A stretch of DNA of 64,000 nt from Hypomyces perniciosus (lineage: Eukaryota; Ascomycota; Sordariomycetes; Hypocreales; Hypocreaceae), in NCBI GenBank assembly GCA_008477525.1, contig SPDT01000004.1:682001-746000 (forward strand). Direction: 5' to 3'. Shown piece after piece: positions 21,941 to 36,100 of this stretch (position 1 is its first letter; each line of letters opens with the position of its first letter). The notes under the pieces are model-generated. The model saw nothing but the letters and a program-made list of their open reading frames with translations. It did not search any database and was not told the origin of the DNA. Made by a program: the position numbers and the translations under genes.

Positions 21941-23060
21941 CTATTTGTCTTCTCGCAGGCGCGCGCGAATCTCTGCAGCCTGCTCGGGCGTAAGAGCATA
22001 CTTCCCTTTCTTATTAGGCCTTCCAGCGAGCGCAGCGCATACCTTGCCACAGTCGTCTAGGGGCCAAGCGTGCCTTTCAGGTCTACAAGGGCACTCTTTA
22101 CCAACAGGAGGCTTCGAGCGTGTATTGCTACTGCCCGATGCGTTGTCGGAGCGGTTGCCAAGCGTTGCGTAAAAGCCATAAGCATAGTTCTCTGCGTTCT
22201 TCAGAGTATTCAGGAAAAGCCGTCCAAGCTGATCGAGGGAAAAGATCTCATTCGTTTTACCGCTCTCGATCAGGCCGTCCATATAGTATAAGTGGTAGGC
22301 AGCGAAGCTTGGGGTAAAGCGTGCTCCGATAGCTTTAAGAAAAGCCGTTCGGGAAGCTGTTCCTGTAACCTCAGGAAGCTCATACCTCACTGCACTCGCG
22401 TAGACACGCGCCCAGTGGGTATACCACACTTCTAGCCTAACATTCCCGCGCTCTGCTTCACGCAGTATACGTTGGTAGGACAAGCGTACTTCCTTGCGTA
22501 TTGTATCCTCGCGAGGAGCTAGTCGGTCCCTAAGCTTCTTAACGATTTGGCGAATGGTAAATTTAGCGTTGGAGTCCCTGTCATTATTATGGGCTGCTCT
22601 GGTAGTAGCAGAGGCTGGGGCCGCGGCTTCGAGGTCTGCTAAGACTGAAGTGTAGATGCCGGAATTAACCATCTTCTAGATCTAATTCAGGATCGCATCA
22701 CTTGCCTTCCTCTTCTCTTTATCTAAGGTGATATCGAACTGGTACTCCTGGAGTATACTATTATAGCAAGCAGAGATATCTGCCGCAGAGGCATTAAGAC
22801 TGAACTCTTGTACCGCGTACTCCCTTGCTTCTGCTAAGGTAGGTGGCCTAGTAGTAGGGAAATAGTCGTTCGGCTGATTAGGGAGATCAGGATTGATCCT
22901 GTTCCAGACCCTAGCAGTGGTTGCATAGTTGGTCAGAACAGTGATCCACTTAATCCACTGGACTATTGATTCCAGCTTTATGAAAGCGATGTCCCTTGCG
23001 CTATCTATTATAGAAGATAGCTTCAGCAGCTTGAAGGCGAGGGTAAAGGGTATGAGGAGA
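21941..23060 (-). pseudogene. Copia gag pseudogene
   Basis: The frame is readable from about 23060 (FIKLESIVQWIKW...) to 21941. It contains a helical capsid-like region (ARVWNRINPDLP, REYAVQEFSLNASAADISACY) and a nucleocapsid zinc-knuckle-like stretch CPCRPERHAWPLDDC near 22090-22040. Two TAG stops separated by one codon occur near 22680, just before KMVNSGIY. A further TAG ends the long open part at 21941; beyond it the same frame continues into pol, so gag and pol were probably one polyprotein. The N-terminal start is not certain. Confidence 0.8.
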
Positions 23061-23120
23061 GATATGATATCGAAGTAGAAGTTTCTAGTAACTCTAATAG
23101 TTACTACCCGGGCTTATAAC

Positions 23121-23386
23121 TGTGGCGGAGCGCGGCACAGCTATATAGAGTATAGAGAGATGGGAAACGAAGCTTGATTCTATGAAAGAGAATATGCTGT
23201 AGTGGCCTCGCTATATATACACATAGCTAACACAAAGAAGAAGCTGTGTGCAGGCGCTTTATAAGCGCCTGCATAGTCTGACATATCGCTTATGCGATGT
23301 ATGTGTCAGCTTGTATCTGCTTACATAGCAGATAAGAGCTCCCTAGCGCTGATAAGCGGTAGGGCCCCGGCCTACTTAACCCAACA
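23121..23386 (-). repeat. 5' LTR of copia element B
   Basis: 266 bp, partner of 16281-16546. Differences between the two are only C/T or G/A. Confidence 0.95.
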
Positions 23387-25516
23387 GGTCTTTTATAATA
23401 TTAATAATTCTTTATATAATATACTATAAAGGGGGCCTTAAAAGAGTTCTAGTTCTTTACTATATTTATTAGCTTTTAAGGGAATCTATAAATTAACTTT
23501 AAGGCAGTATAGGAAAAGCTTAATAGCTTTTTTTATAAAGAATAGCAAATAGAACTCTTTATATAGTTTAAAGGGGATATATTCCCAGGGATCTATAAGT
23601 TTTTTAAGCTAAAGTGCTTTTTTAATATTAAATAAACTAATAGCTTAAAGGAAATATATTTCCTTTTTACTATTCCTTTTAATGCAGTAGTATTTTATAT
23701 ATAATATTAAAGCTAGTATAAGCTAAGCTCTTTATATAGCTTTAATATTCCTAGGCTCCTTTTTATCTGTAAATTATAGCTATAGGTTAACTTTTCTATA
23801 GTTAATTTCCTTTTTAGCTGCATTATATACTACCTAATTAGCCTTAGCTTAAAGCTTATTAAAAATTAAATTATAATTTAGTTTATCTACTATATAGGTA
23901 TATTAATATTTAATATAGCTATATAGATTTAAATAAATAACAGTAATATAGTTAATTTCTACTTTTTTATAAATTTTAGTAAATATCTTAATCTTCCTTT
24001 TAATAATTTTAATCTGCGGGAGGTATAACTTTTAAGTAAAGGAGGAGTTTATAATAGTATAAAGGTTATAGCCAGTATTAAATAGTACTATAATAAATAT
24101 ATTCTCTATTCTAGCTTATAATATTACTAATTTACTAGTTATTTGCTTTTTAAACTCCTTTTATCCCTTTAATTCTTCCTTTATAGGCTTTAATACTTAA
24201 CTTTATATTAAAGCTAATCTTTTAATTTATCGCTAAAGTTATTATCTTCCTTGCTGTTAATATACTAGTTATTATTATTAAACTTGCAGTTAGCGATTTA
24301 AACTTAATACGCTAAGGCTTTATAGCCTTTCTTGCAAAACTAAGTAATATATCCCTCCTTCCTGCAATAGTAATATATAGCCTTTTAAATAATATCTGCT
24401 TTATTTATTAAAAGCTATATTAGCGCTGGTTCTTTATATAGTTTATACCCTTTATTTAAATATCGCCCTTTTTATTAACTGCTTATATATAGTCCTTTAA
24501 AGTGCAATATAGTTAAAGCTTATTATATTTTTTCTGTTAAAAGTAGCCTATTAAAGCAGCTTTTGCATTCTATTAGTCTAAATTTAATTATTTAATGCAG
24601 CTAGTAATATTCTAAACTTTAATAAACTATTTACTATAAGTAAATAGCAGGTTTATTATTATTAAATGGAATTATAGTTTTAGAGATAATACTCCTTTAA
24701 AGAAAATAATCTTAACTTAATTAGCCTAGTTATTACTGCCTACTTTAAAGAGCTTTTATTTAAAGCAGGGAAAAAAAAATAAAAGTAAAGTTTTATCTTT
24801 TTACTTAAAAGTGTATAGCTTTTATATAGTTTAATTTTAAAATCTTTAATTTTTATAAATATAGTTTAAGTATTATATAAATTCTATTAAATTATAGTTT
24901 TTATTAATTCCTTTTAATATATAAAAGGTAATAACTATTTGTTTAAATATAGTATTTAAATAAAAGTTAATAAAATATTATTATTTTCTATTACTATTAT
25001 AAAACTCTTTATTAAGTTTAAGCTTTTTGTATATATTTTACGCTTATATAATATACTCTTTTTATTTTCCTAAGAATTTAAATAAATTAAAAAGTAGCTT
25101 CCTTTTAACCTTAAAAGCTTATATAAACTTTATTATAAAGGTTAATATAGGCTTTATAGTTATAGCCTATATAGGTTTTTATTTAAATTGTAAAAGGAAT
25201 AATATTTTATTTTCCTGGTTATCTAGCCTTTAAATTGCTAATATTATAAAGTCTAGCTTTTTTATTAATACAGCTATTTATTCCTGTAAAGGTAAAACAG
25301 TTTACTTAATCCGCAACTATATATTATTGCCTTTAAAGGCTTAGTCTTTAAAATTTACTATTTTCCTTTTACAGTAAAAGTTTTGCTATTTATTGGCTAG
25401 GTAATAGCTAAACTATAGATATATAACAGGTATAGCTTAACTAGAAAGCATACAGTTAGGGCACTTTCATATTATCTATTTATAGCTAAAGAAGGAGGCT
25501 CTGTACTAGCTATATA

Positions 25517-25688
25517 TATCATGGCACCGACTGTGACGCGATGTTGATGCCCTGTCACGTGAGCCCCGGTTACGTGACCAGGCCCCAACGTGTTCCTAGC
25601 TATAGCTTTCCGTAGAGCCTTAGGGCTTTCTCGCTCTCTACAGCACAACAACGATATTTGCCCTGACCTGCCTTTCCGTGCCGTAATA
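25517..25688 (+). repeat. 5' LTR of element C1
   Basis: 172 bp. It retains two CACGTG-related palindromes, around GTCACGTGAG and the partly mutated GTTACGTGACC. Confidence 0.92.
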
Positions 25689-26031
25689 GTTTGTGCTGTC
25701 CTTTAACTCGGCTGCGCCGTCGCGAGGTATATACCTAACCAATTATAAATTCCGATTACGAATTCCTCTAAAATCCCCTTTTATTCCTAAACCTATAATA
25801 ACGCCTCTATAGCCTAGCCTTTATCCCTTAAACCCTATATTTATAGGAAACTAATTATAAGCGAGATAAATATAAATGCCTTAAACCTTGCCCCGCAGCC
25901 TAACCTAGCCTAATAGACTATAGTTTTAGCTATAAAGCTTACGCCTTTCCCTTTTCTCCTCGAAACCCTATAAAAATCCAGTATTAATAGCGACTATACG
26001 CGTTTAATAAACGCAATTATTAAAGACAATA

Positions 26032-26307
26032 TGTCAGAGACCAGTATGTCAGAGACCCTCTTTAGGGCAGACGGATCGGGCGAGGGGCTGCGACCCTAGG
26101 GAAAAGTAGAGGAGGTTAAAGAGCAGTTACTTAAAGGAGAGATAGGTGCAAACAAGCAGGTAATAAGCCAGAACTAGTAGTTAAGTATAGCAGCAGTAGT
26201 TTACTGGTCTCTGAAGTTCCATATCTTCAGGGACTACAGTTGCTCTTATATATGCATTCCGGCCTATATAATATCATAAAAGCTCCAGAGCTTCTAGTCT
26301 TTTAATA
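26032..26307 (-). repeat. 3' LTR of element E1
   Basis: 276 bp, starting TGTCAGAGACC and ending AGTCTTTTAATA (original GGTCTCCTAACA). Confidence 0.9.
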
Positions 26308-29300
26308 GGCTGCCCCCCCTTTTATAGCATTAACCTCGATGCCGGCAAGGACCCTATATTTAACCAGCTCCTTTCTAGCTTTTAATACCCTATTGCTATA
26401 CTAAGCAGCAACTATTTTTTATATAAATGCTTCTTTAAGCCCTAAACTTAAACACTTTAATATATACTTAATAGCCTAAAAAGTTTCTAACTTTATAGTT
26501 TAAAAGTATACTTTTATGCAATTAAACTTAAAGGGTAATAAAGAAATCTTATATAATAAGCTAACCTTTTACTGCTAATATATAAGTAATTTACTTTATT
26601 TTTTTTCTTTTAATTCACTATTATATATAAATGCACTATATATATTCTTGCCTTACTTTTCTTTTCTTTTATAACTTTAACTCCTATTTACTTTTCTCTT
26701 TTCCTTTTTTTCTTTCTTTTTATTTCTCTCTCTCTCTCGCCCTCTCTCTCTTTATAGGCGCTTTTCTCTATAAATATTCCTTCTTTTTACTTTTTATTAC
26801 CAGCTAACCTATTATATAATAGCAGTTCTCTTTTCTTAATTTAGCCTACTACTATAAATTCTCTTTTTCCTTTTATAATAGATATCGCTGCTTTATAAAT
26901 TTCTTATAGCTAATTCTTTACTATAACTTCCTATTTAATATATTTATAGCCTAGTTTCAGAATATAATAGTAATCCTGCAGTATCCGAGAACCTTAATAT
27001 AGCAAGCCTATTTTTACTTGCAGCCAGTGCTATCTTAATTACGTCTCTATTAGAATACCCTCCCCTTAAAATTGCTACGCCCTCGCCAGCAAAACGCTGC
27101 AAAACCGCTAGCAATTTAACCCAGTAAGTGTTCTTATATAGATATAACTATTAGCTACTGCTAACTTACTATAGATGCCCTGCACTATATTATTATTATT
27201 TTAATCTCTTAATTAAATAAAATATAAAGTTAAGAAAAAAACCTCTTTAATACTATAATAATAAATATAAGTTTTATGCAATTAAAAAGTAAAACTTTCT
27301 ATATTAACTTATATTATATTAGCTGCTTTTAAGAAATATTTTTATTATTTCTTAAATAATAAATTATATAATCTAATCGCCTATTAATTTATTAATGCTA
27401 TTAAGGTATTAGTTTAATATTCTTAAAAGTCCCTTATTGATAAAGTAAATGCTTTAGTATTACTTTTTTATTATATAATAGCGGCTAATAAGAACCTAGT
27501 CTATAATAGCACTATTATAAATCTAATGCAAAAAGAACCTTATATTAATATAATAAAAGTCAGGCTTAGTTAAAGAGTAAAAAGAGAAAGAGTTTATAGC
27601 GAATAAGTAGCGTTGCCGCTAAAACTTAAAGCGCTTAAACCTTTAAGTTGCTCTCGATTAGGTAAACTCTTTTACTACTATTAATATTATTATATATACT
27701 TTTATTCCAGTATATATTTCTTTATTTATAATAGGCAGTTCTCAGTTAATTACTATATAATATACTAGTATACTGAAATTCTTATATTTCCTTAAGTATA
27801 TCCTACTACTATAAAAGATTGCGATAAAGTGCTGTTTAGAGATAAAGAGAATTAGCTGTCATTTAGTAATAGTATCACTGCTTATTTACTATAAAATATA
27901 CACTATTATAAATTCGTTTTTTATTTTTAATTAACTGGTTAAAACTGCGCAGTACCCTGCTCCCTTTAACTTTATAACGCTTAATAGTAATAGCTAGTTA
28001 TTTACTAGTAAATTGCTACTTATACTTTTAAATTAATTTAATATTAATAAAATTACTTTTCTTTTATTAAGTATTATTAATCTTTAGGTAGTTTTTCCAC
28101 TTAACTAAATATAAGTATTATATCCCTTTATATTTATAATTAATAATTTTCTTAACTTTAAATATCTTTTTAACGCAAAAAAGGTAATCTATTAACTTAA
28201 AAGGTTCTCTTTTATAGCTATAATACAGTTTAAGATTTATAATATTAAAAATATTATAAATTTTAATAGAAGATAAAAGATGAATTTAGTATACTAATCT
28301 ACTTGTTTTAATTTAGCGTTTAATTTAGTAAAGATTAATATACTTTTCAGTGAGTTTCTTACTAGGTTGCTAAAGTTTTAGGTATTTTATAGAAAATAAT
28401 ACCTAATTACCTGCAGCAAATTTCTTTTTAAGTCAGTAAATGTTATACTACTTTTTATATTCTTTTTAGCTTTATTATAGTATTTATTTAGCTATTTTAT
28501 AGGTAGTTTAAAGCTTTTCTACCTTTATAATAGTATTAGTATAATATCTATAATAAGTTAATTTATTATAACCTAAAGCATTAAGCTTATAGCTAAATAA
28601 TAAAAAAGCTAGTAAATAGCTAGTTATAGAATATTTAGCACTATTATATATAAACTAAGTAAAAGATAATTTTTACAGCTAGTTATTTTATTATTTACTG
28701 TAAAAAGAATATAAATAATACTTTAAAGCTTAATTTTGCCGTTTAGTTTAACTACTTATTTATAGGTAAAAAGTAGTGCTAAGTCGCTATTTACAAGTAA
28801 ATAAATAATAGAAACTTCGCTAAAATCCAGATTTAAATAATCAATCTTTATTAAAGACAATTCCTTATAGTATTCTAAAAATTAGGTAAATGTATTTTAT
28901 AAAAAGGTTAGTAACTCTGCTGCTTATAATATATACTGTTATAGGTATATATAGGGCATATTTCGTATATTAATTAATAATAATAAGAATTGTATTGTAT
29001 AGGTGTTTGCTTTTATAGTTTAGGATTTCTAGTAAATCTATAATACAATCTATAGAAATTTCTTTAAAAAGTCTTTCTGGTATTAATAATAAAGCAAGTT
29101 TACTATAAGGTTAATAGGTTCTCGCCTTTATTATCTAATAAATATAATATATAAATATATAACGCTTAATATCTCGCTTTATGCCTTGCTAATAATAGGT
29201 TAATATAATGCATTTTAAAGTATAATTAACTCTTTAATATCTAGCAGTTAGATTATTATAAAGTAATATTAAAATTTCAGTATAAAGACCTATTAGTATA

Positions 29301-32300
29301 TAGACTCTGCCCTAGTAGTAAACTAGCTAGTTATTACTCATAACCTAGTTATTACTATAAAATATATTAACTACTCTTTAACTTTAAACTTTCTGCTAAA
29401 TAAAGTAATCTCTTTATTAAGCTTATAGGACAGCTAAGCGCAAAGACTTATATAGTTTTAGCGGCAAACCTGCAATAGTCTGCTATATAACCTGTAAACC
29501 AGCAGTTATAACTCTGGCTACTATACTTTGCAGGTAGGCTATCTGCTAAATAGCATTTAATCCCTATACCTTATCCTAAGGCAACGCTAGAGTAATGCTT
29601 TTATTTATAGGCGACTTTATATATTCCTGGTTATTATAGTATACTGCTATAGATCCCTTTAGTTTATATAGGCTATTAGCTTTTATGCTATAAAAACGCT
29701 GCAAAATTATTAATATATAGCCTTACTGCGATTCTTTAATCTCAATAAGATTATAAAAATTAAGGCATTAATATAAAGCATTAGCAGGGTTAAACTTCCC
29801 TGGCCTATATTTAATGCGAAAATTAAATAAAGCTAGCTTATTAAAAGCCTCTGCCTATTAATATAAAAGCTTCTGCTTATCTGTAAAGTAATAGTAGTTA
29901 AAATAGTCTATTATAATTTAAATCTCTATACCTATATAAGCTAAATAATATTTTTATATTTAAAAAGCCTTTATAATAGTAAGAAATTTAATATTAAGGG
30001 TATAATAATATAATTTAAAACTATTTAGCTTTTTTAATATATACACTATAAGATACTAGGCATTTTACTAGTATTAAGCTAATACTGCTTTAATTGTATA
30101 GTTTAATGCATTTATCTTTATATAAATTAGCGCCTTTAGGTTATAATATATTAAAATAAGTTTCTTTAAAAACTTTCCTTTAAGCTGGTAAAAACCTTTA
30201 AAAGCATTAGGCTTTAACTGTAAAAAACCTTTTTGCTTTTTATAAGTAAAATCTATTAAAGGTACTGTAATTTTACTGTAATTTTTAATAAAGTAATAGT
30301 AAAACCTTATAAATTTTAAAAATATAAAAATATTATAAACGCTTTTAAATACTAGCTATTTAATAATAGCTTAAATATATAACTATTTTATTTTAATTCT
30401 ATTAGGTATAATAATATATTTAAAGAAAGGTATTAAAGTAATATAAAAGATATATTTATTAATATTAGTATATAGCTTTATGTTTTATAACTTTTTAAAA
30501 ACCTAATAAATATACTATATATACTTTTCGAGAGTGCAGCTATAAATCAGTATATTATTAAAATATATAATACAAATAAAATTAACTAGATTTTATAGTA
30601 TATTATTAATATATTACTAAAAAGTTGCAGGGGAATTTATAAGGCTAAATAGTATAACGTTACACTTAAAGTATCTATATCAGCAGCGAAATGCCATCTT
30701 CTACCTATTTTCTTTACAGATAGGTATCTAGTAATACGCGTCCTTTAAATTAAACTTAGTAAAAATCTTAATATATAAAAGTCTATTAAAAATCTTAAAA
30801 ATTAATAGTAAAAGAGTGCAGTTTTTGCGAGTTATTTTATTTAAAGTATAGAAATCGATATACATTTATAGTTTACTGCCTTTCTTTAGTATAAAGATTA
30901 TAGGTGCACCTATAGGACTAATAGACCTTTAAATCTATATATTCTATAATACTTTTTTTAAATACTCGCAGAAAGCTTCCAGCTCTTTAAATGCTAGGTT
31001 ATAGATAAGACTCTATAAAGGCATTTTCTTATCTTTTAATTTAATAGTATACTGTTAATTTATTAATATATTAGCAGCTTTTTTTATAGAAAAGATATTA
31101 ATAAGATTATAATATATAAAAAGTAATTTTAAATATAAGGCTGACTTATAGTCTTTTAGGGAAGTAGTTTTATTTAAGTTAAAAGATAATAGGTCTTTTA
31201 AAGCTTTTAACCTAACTTCCAGCTTCTTTTCACTTATTAATATAAAAGCTATTTAGGCTTTTTTAATAGCTTTTTATAGCTGCTTTTTAAAGGCTATTAA
31301 AGTAATAGAATCCCTAGTTAAAGGATAATTCTATCGATTATACTTCTAAAAAAAGGTAAAATCGGCTTCTTAAAACTAAAGTCTTCCTAGAATAAAGTCT
31401 TTTAGGCTATTAGCAATAATGCAATAAAGTAACCACTTTTTCTCTACTCCTTAATTATTAACTATCTTTATAAATATATTTATATAGCTATAAATTATAA
31501 TAGAAATACCTAGGAAAATAGCAGTAAACTTAAAAGCCAGTAATAGATTTCCTAATTAATCTTTCTATTATAAAGAGATAATATAAATATTGCTGCTAGG
31601 ATTAAATAGGGCATTTATATATTACTAATAGCTACCTAGCTGCATCTTCTCTAGTTATCTTATAGGTAGATCTATATAGCAATTATATTCTTAGGCTTAA
31701 TAAACTGCAGGTTTAGCATTTCTGCTAATAAAGTGTAGCTAAACAGGGTTATTATACTTTTTAGTAAAGTAGTACTTGCTATTATACTTTATATAATTAA
31801 AAGCTTGGCAGGAGGTCTTATAGTAAGGACTACTATATTTCTAATAAATTACTAAGCTAAAAAGGTTTCTCTATTCTTTTAAACCTTTAAATGTTTTGGT
31901 TATTATATTCTTTAAAGCATTAGCAGTATAATTTTAGTATAATCCCTGTTAACTAGTAGGTCTAGTCTTCCTATATTTTCTTTAAAATCGAGATTCCTAT
32001 TAAAAGCTATTTATGTTACTAGTATAGCTATATATAAAAGTTTTAGCGATTATACTAGTATAAATTAACTCCTGCTAGGTTATAGGAATTCTATAGTAAA
32101 GTATTTGCTTATTTATTATAGGGGAAAGGTACTGTAAAAATATATAAATCTTAAGCTATAAAAGAGTTATTTTAAGGAACTTGCTTTTTATAATTTTAAA
32201 TTAAAAGAGGAATAACTAAAAATTCTATTCAATAGCTTAATATAGGTAAAAGATCTGTAAAGTCGCTTTATAGCACCTAGTTAGGCTATCGCGATTATTA

Positions 32301-32915
32301 TCTTTAAGCTATTAATAAAATTCATCCTAAGTAATTGATCCAGCAGATCTGCCTTTCTCTTTAAAATAGCTAACCTATTGCTATTAAATATCTCCTTTTA
32401 AGCAAAAAGCAGTATAGGTAATCTTATAAGCTATTTAAAAAAAGGTATTAAAGGATAATTTAAACTGCCTTTTAATAATAGTAAAAAAAGTCTATAATTC
32501 TGCCTAAGACTTTCCTTTATAATAAAAAGCTTAAATTTATACTCTGCCTTAATTGCTTTTATAAAGTTAGTTTAAACTAGCAGTATATAATAAACTAGTT
32601 ATAGGCAATAAACCTTTAATCTCTAAAAGTTTAAAAAAAGGGTTCTTCCTTTAAAAAAGAGTATTTAAATATTTCCTCTTTAAGTATATTTACTGCTTTT
32701 CTTTTACTTGCTAAATGCAAGCATTAAGTTCTTCTTTTATAAGCAAAATATTATATAAAAGGCACAGTTAATAATCTAGAGGAGTAACTCTACTTAAAAG
32801 TCTTTGCGTTTAAGATATAGCCTCCTCACTAAGGGTAAGCTGGTCATTTGCCGCCAAAGGCATCTTTAACTCTAATAGTCTTCCCACCTTTACTGGGAAT
32901 AGTAAGAGACTAGTA

Positions 32916-33191
32916 TATCAGAGACCAGTATGTTAGAGACCCTTTTTGGGGCAGACGGATTGGGCGAGGGGCTGCGACCCTAGGGAAGAGTAGAGGAGGT
33001 TAAAGAGCAGTCACTTAGAGGAGAGATAGGTGCAAATAAGCAGGTAATAAGCCAGAACTAGTAGTTAGGTATAGCAGCAGTAGTTTACTGGTCTCTAAAG
33101 TTCTATATCTTCGGGGACTATAGTTGCTCTTATATATACATTCCGGCCCATATGATATCACGAGAGCTCCGGAGCTTCCGGTCTCCTAACA
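32916..33191 (-). repeat. 5' LTR of element E1
   Basis: 276 bp; starts TATCAGAGACC and ends GGTCTCCTAACA; less mutated than its partner. Confidence 0.9.
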
Positions 33192-36100
33192 CAATAACCT
33201 TTATTACTAATTCTATCTTTTTAGCTAAGTAATCAAGAAAGGCTTAGCTTAATAAGAAAAATGAAAATAAACCTTTAAGTAGGAAATCTTAAAGCAGGCA
33301 GCTGAAAATTAAAACTTTAAAGTATAAATTAAGGCCTAGGTTAAAGCTTTAAATGCAGCTTTACTATTAAGCCTTAGAAATAATAACCTACCTGGCTACT
33401 GCTAGACTAAAGACCCTAAATAATTTAATAGTAAATAAAAAGATATTATTAAATGTTAGTAAGAATATATTAACTGGCGTTTTTAGATTAATATTACTTT
33501 TATAGGCAACTAATTAATCTTTTTAATTAAAATTAAAAAGATTTTATATATTGCAGGTCTCTTAAAGGGAGATATATATTAACTATAATAAAAAAACTTT
33601 AATACTATTATTAAAAGTTTTAATAACTTTACCTAATAGTATTAAAAGATTAATATAGTATTTTTTATTAATTTTAATAAATAATATAAAATAATTAACC
33701 TTTTTTAAAAGGTATTGCAGTTTTTTAATAACCTATATATATTAAATAAGCTTTTCTAGAACTTTATAGTAGAGTTATCTATATTAGGCAGTAAATGCAG
33801 TAAAACTGTTAAATAAATAGTAGAGGCTTTAAAAATAAAGGTCTCTTAAAAGCTTGCTAATACTATAAAGACTTAAATGATTAAGCTAAATAAGTTTAAC
33901 TTTATTAAATAGTGCTAACTCTACTAAACTATCTATAATAGGCTTTAAAAGGGCGCCTACTATAATGCCCTCTGCACTGCTTAAATAGGCCAGTATTAAT
34001 AAAGCTATTAACAGCAGCAGTATTAATATTAACAGTAATATTATTAATGCCAGTAAAATAATTAAGCCGCTACCTTAGCGCCAGCTAATAACTTAATATA
34101 ACTAAATATTATATATACTTTACTACCTTGCCTTTAAATCTTTTGCAAGGAATATATTATTAAAGGACTTTACTTTTACGATAAAAAAGTAGGCTATAGC
34201 TTTAATAAATATAATAAGAAAAAGTAGTTTAATATATATTAAAGCAATCTATACTAGATATAAAATTAAAACCGCTAAGTTTAGCTATATTAACTATACT
34301 TTAACTTAATAGTACTTTAAAGCTAATAATAAAATAGCCTAGTAAAGTATAATAATTAAACTTTAATAGTATGCTAATATTACCTGTAACGCCTAAGTAA
34401 CCTATAATCCAGGCCTTAAATAATATACCTTCTTTAAGTATTAATAAAGATAATAATAGTAGCGCTGCCCTATTAACTTTTAGTTTACCTTAATTTAGCT
34501 AACTTACCTATTAAAAACCTAGACTTAACTTATAAATTAAGGAAAAAACTAACTTTTACTAAAAGTTATAAATAAAGGTTAACTGTAAACAGGACTATTA
34601 TCCTATAATAAATTTCCTACTGTTTTTTTAATCGAAAACCCTTTAAGCTTAAATTAATAGACAGTAAATCCCTTTTAGTATAAACTATACTATTCCTTAT
34701 ATATAATGTCTATATTAATATAAAAGCTTTAATAGATAGCGGCAATATACTTTAAGCTTTTACTAGCTATACTTTTATTAAGCGATTTAGTATTATTATC
34801 TAATAACTGCTGTTTACTAAAAATCTTTTACTTGCTAATAAAAGTATAGCCAATAAAATTTTAAACTTTTTTATTATATAAACTATAATTGGCTTTTATA
34901 AAGAACTTTATTTCTTTTTTATTATAAATATGTTTAATAATATACCTATAATCTTTAGCCTTTTATAGTTAAGAAAATATAACTTTAATATTAATTAAAA
35001 AGAGTTAACTATTACTTTTAAATCCTATTACTATTATAACTACTATCTTTTAAAAAGTATAGCCAGCTTTATATAGGTTTTAATAGCAGTTAAAATAAAA
35101 AATAACTTTATTAAAGCTAATATAAAAAGTATATATTACTAGTAACTAATAGTTAAAAACGCTTTAATTAAAGCAGAGTTTAATTTAACTAAATAAAAAC
35201 TATATTATACCAGCAATTATTAATCGAGAATACTTTAAAAGAAATAAACTATAACTTAACTAAAGAAGGGGCCCTTAAACTATATATTTTATAAACCTTA
35301 ATACTAAAGCAAGATTACTATATAACCTGCAGGTATAGTGGAACTAATAATAAAGAAATATAGGTATAAATAATCTTAAATTAAGTATATATAAGGCTAT
35401 TGCCTGCCTTTATAATTTACAGTTAATAATAAAAAGGGAAACCTTTATTAAAGCTATTATTATTACTTTTTAATATATTATTTCTATAAAACTATACTGA
35501 ACTCTAAGATTAGGAAGTATATTTAGATATAGCGGATATATAAATAGTGGCAGCTATATATTTTATTACCTTTTATTAATAATTATATATCTATGCAATA
35601 AAAGTAATTTAAAAGGAGATTAATTAAACTATTAAAACTAAAGAATTAATATTTATTATTTTATTAAAGCTTTTAAATAAGTTTTTCTAATAAATATTTA
35701 TAGGATAAAGAGACTGTATTAAAGTAAAAATAATATTATTTAAAGAAATATATAACTTTATTAATAAATACTACTCTTTAATATAATTAAGAAAGATTAT
35801 AGCTGTTAATGTTAAGAAATTTATAGTAGGGAAACCTAAGCTTAGTAAGCCGGATATTCTAAAAAAATTGCTATTTTAGCTATATGACTTATATAATGCC
35901 TTCCTGCTAAAGACAGTAAACAAGCTTCCTTTATAATAGGCCTAGGACTATAAGATTGAGATACTGCCAGGAAAAGACTTACTGTATTAAAAGAACAGGC
36001 TATTTTTACTTAATAAACTGCAGGTAATAAAAAAATAGTTAAATAATAATTTAGCGAAAGGATTTATCCGTAAATCGCGAGTATAATATACTACTCCCCT

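Larger units (their letters stand above)
16281..23386 (-). mobile_element. Complete Ty1/copia LTR retrotransposon B, lightly mutated, with an antisense accessory gene
   Basis: 7106 bp with 266-bp LTRs at both ends and GGTCT target duplications (16276-16280 and 23387-23391). The gag-pol order on the minus strand is gag, protease, integrase, RT, RNase H (copia order). It was inserted in the interior of element D. The G+C content is far higher than that of the surrounding gypsy DNA, and the two LTRs differ at about ten sites, all transitions. Gag-pol was once a single frame but is broken by several TAG/TAA stops and one frameshift, so this copy is not autonomous. A four-exon gene of opposite strand lies between the pol stop and the 3' LTR. 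Confidence 0.95.
26032..33191 (-). mobile_element. Ty3/gypsy element E1, RIP-degraded
   Basis: 276-bp LTRs (26032-26307 and 32916-33191), target duplication CAATA (26027-26031 and 33192-33196), polypurine tract complement at 26308-26325. The RT box at 30566-30538 (minus) reads YFNNILIYS, the gypsy YxDDILIYS pattern with both Asp changed to Asn. Both LTRs begin with a duplicated terminus (TGTCAGAGACC repeated after 15 bp). A CT-rich microsatellite lies at about 26690-26757. No open frame survives. Confidence 0.9.

Noticed and set aside
25027..25233. 68-codon frame in the AT-rich interior
   Set aside because: It lies in the RIP-degraded gag region of element D on the opposite strand and has no motif.
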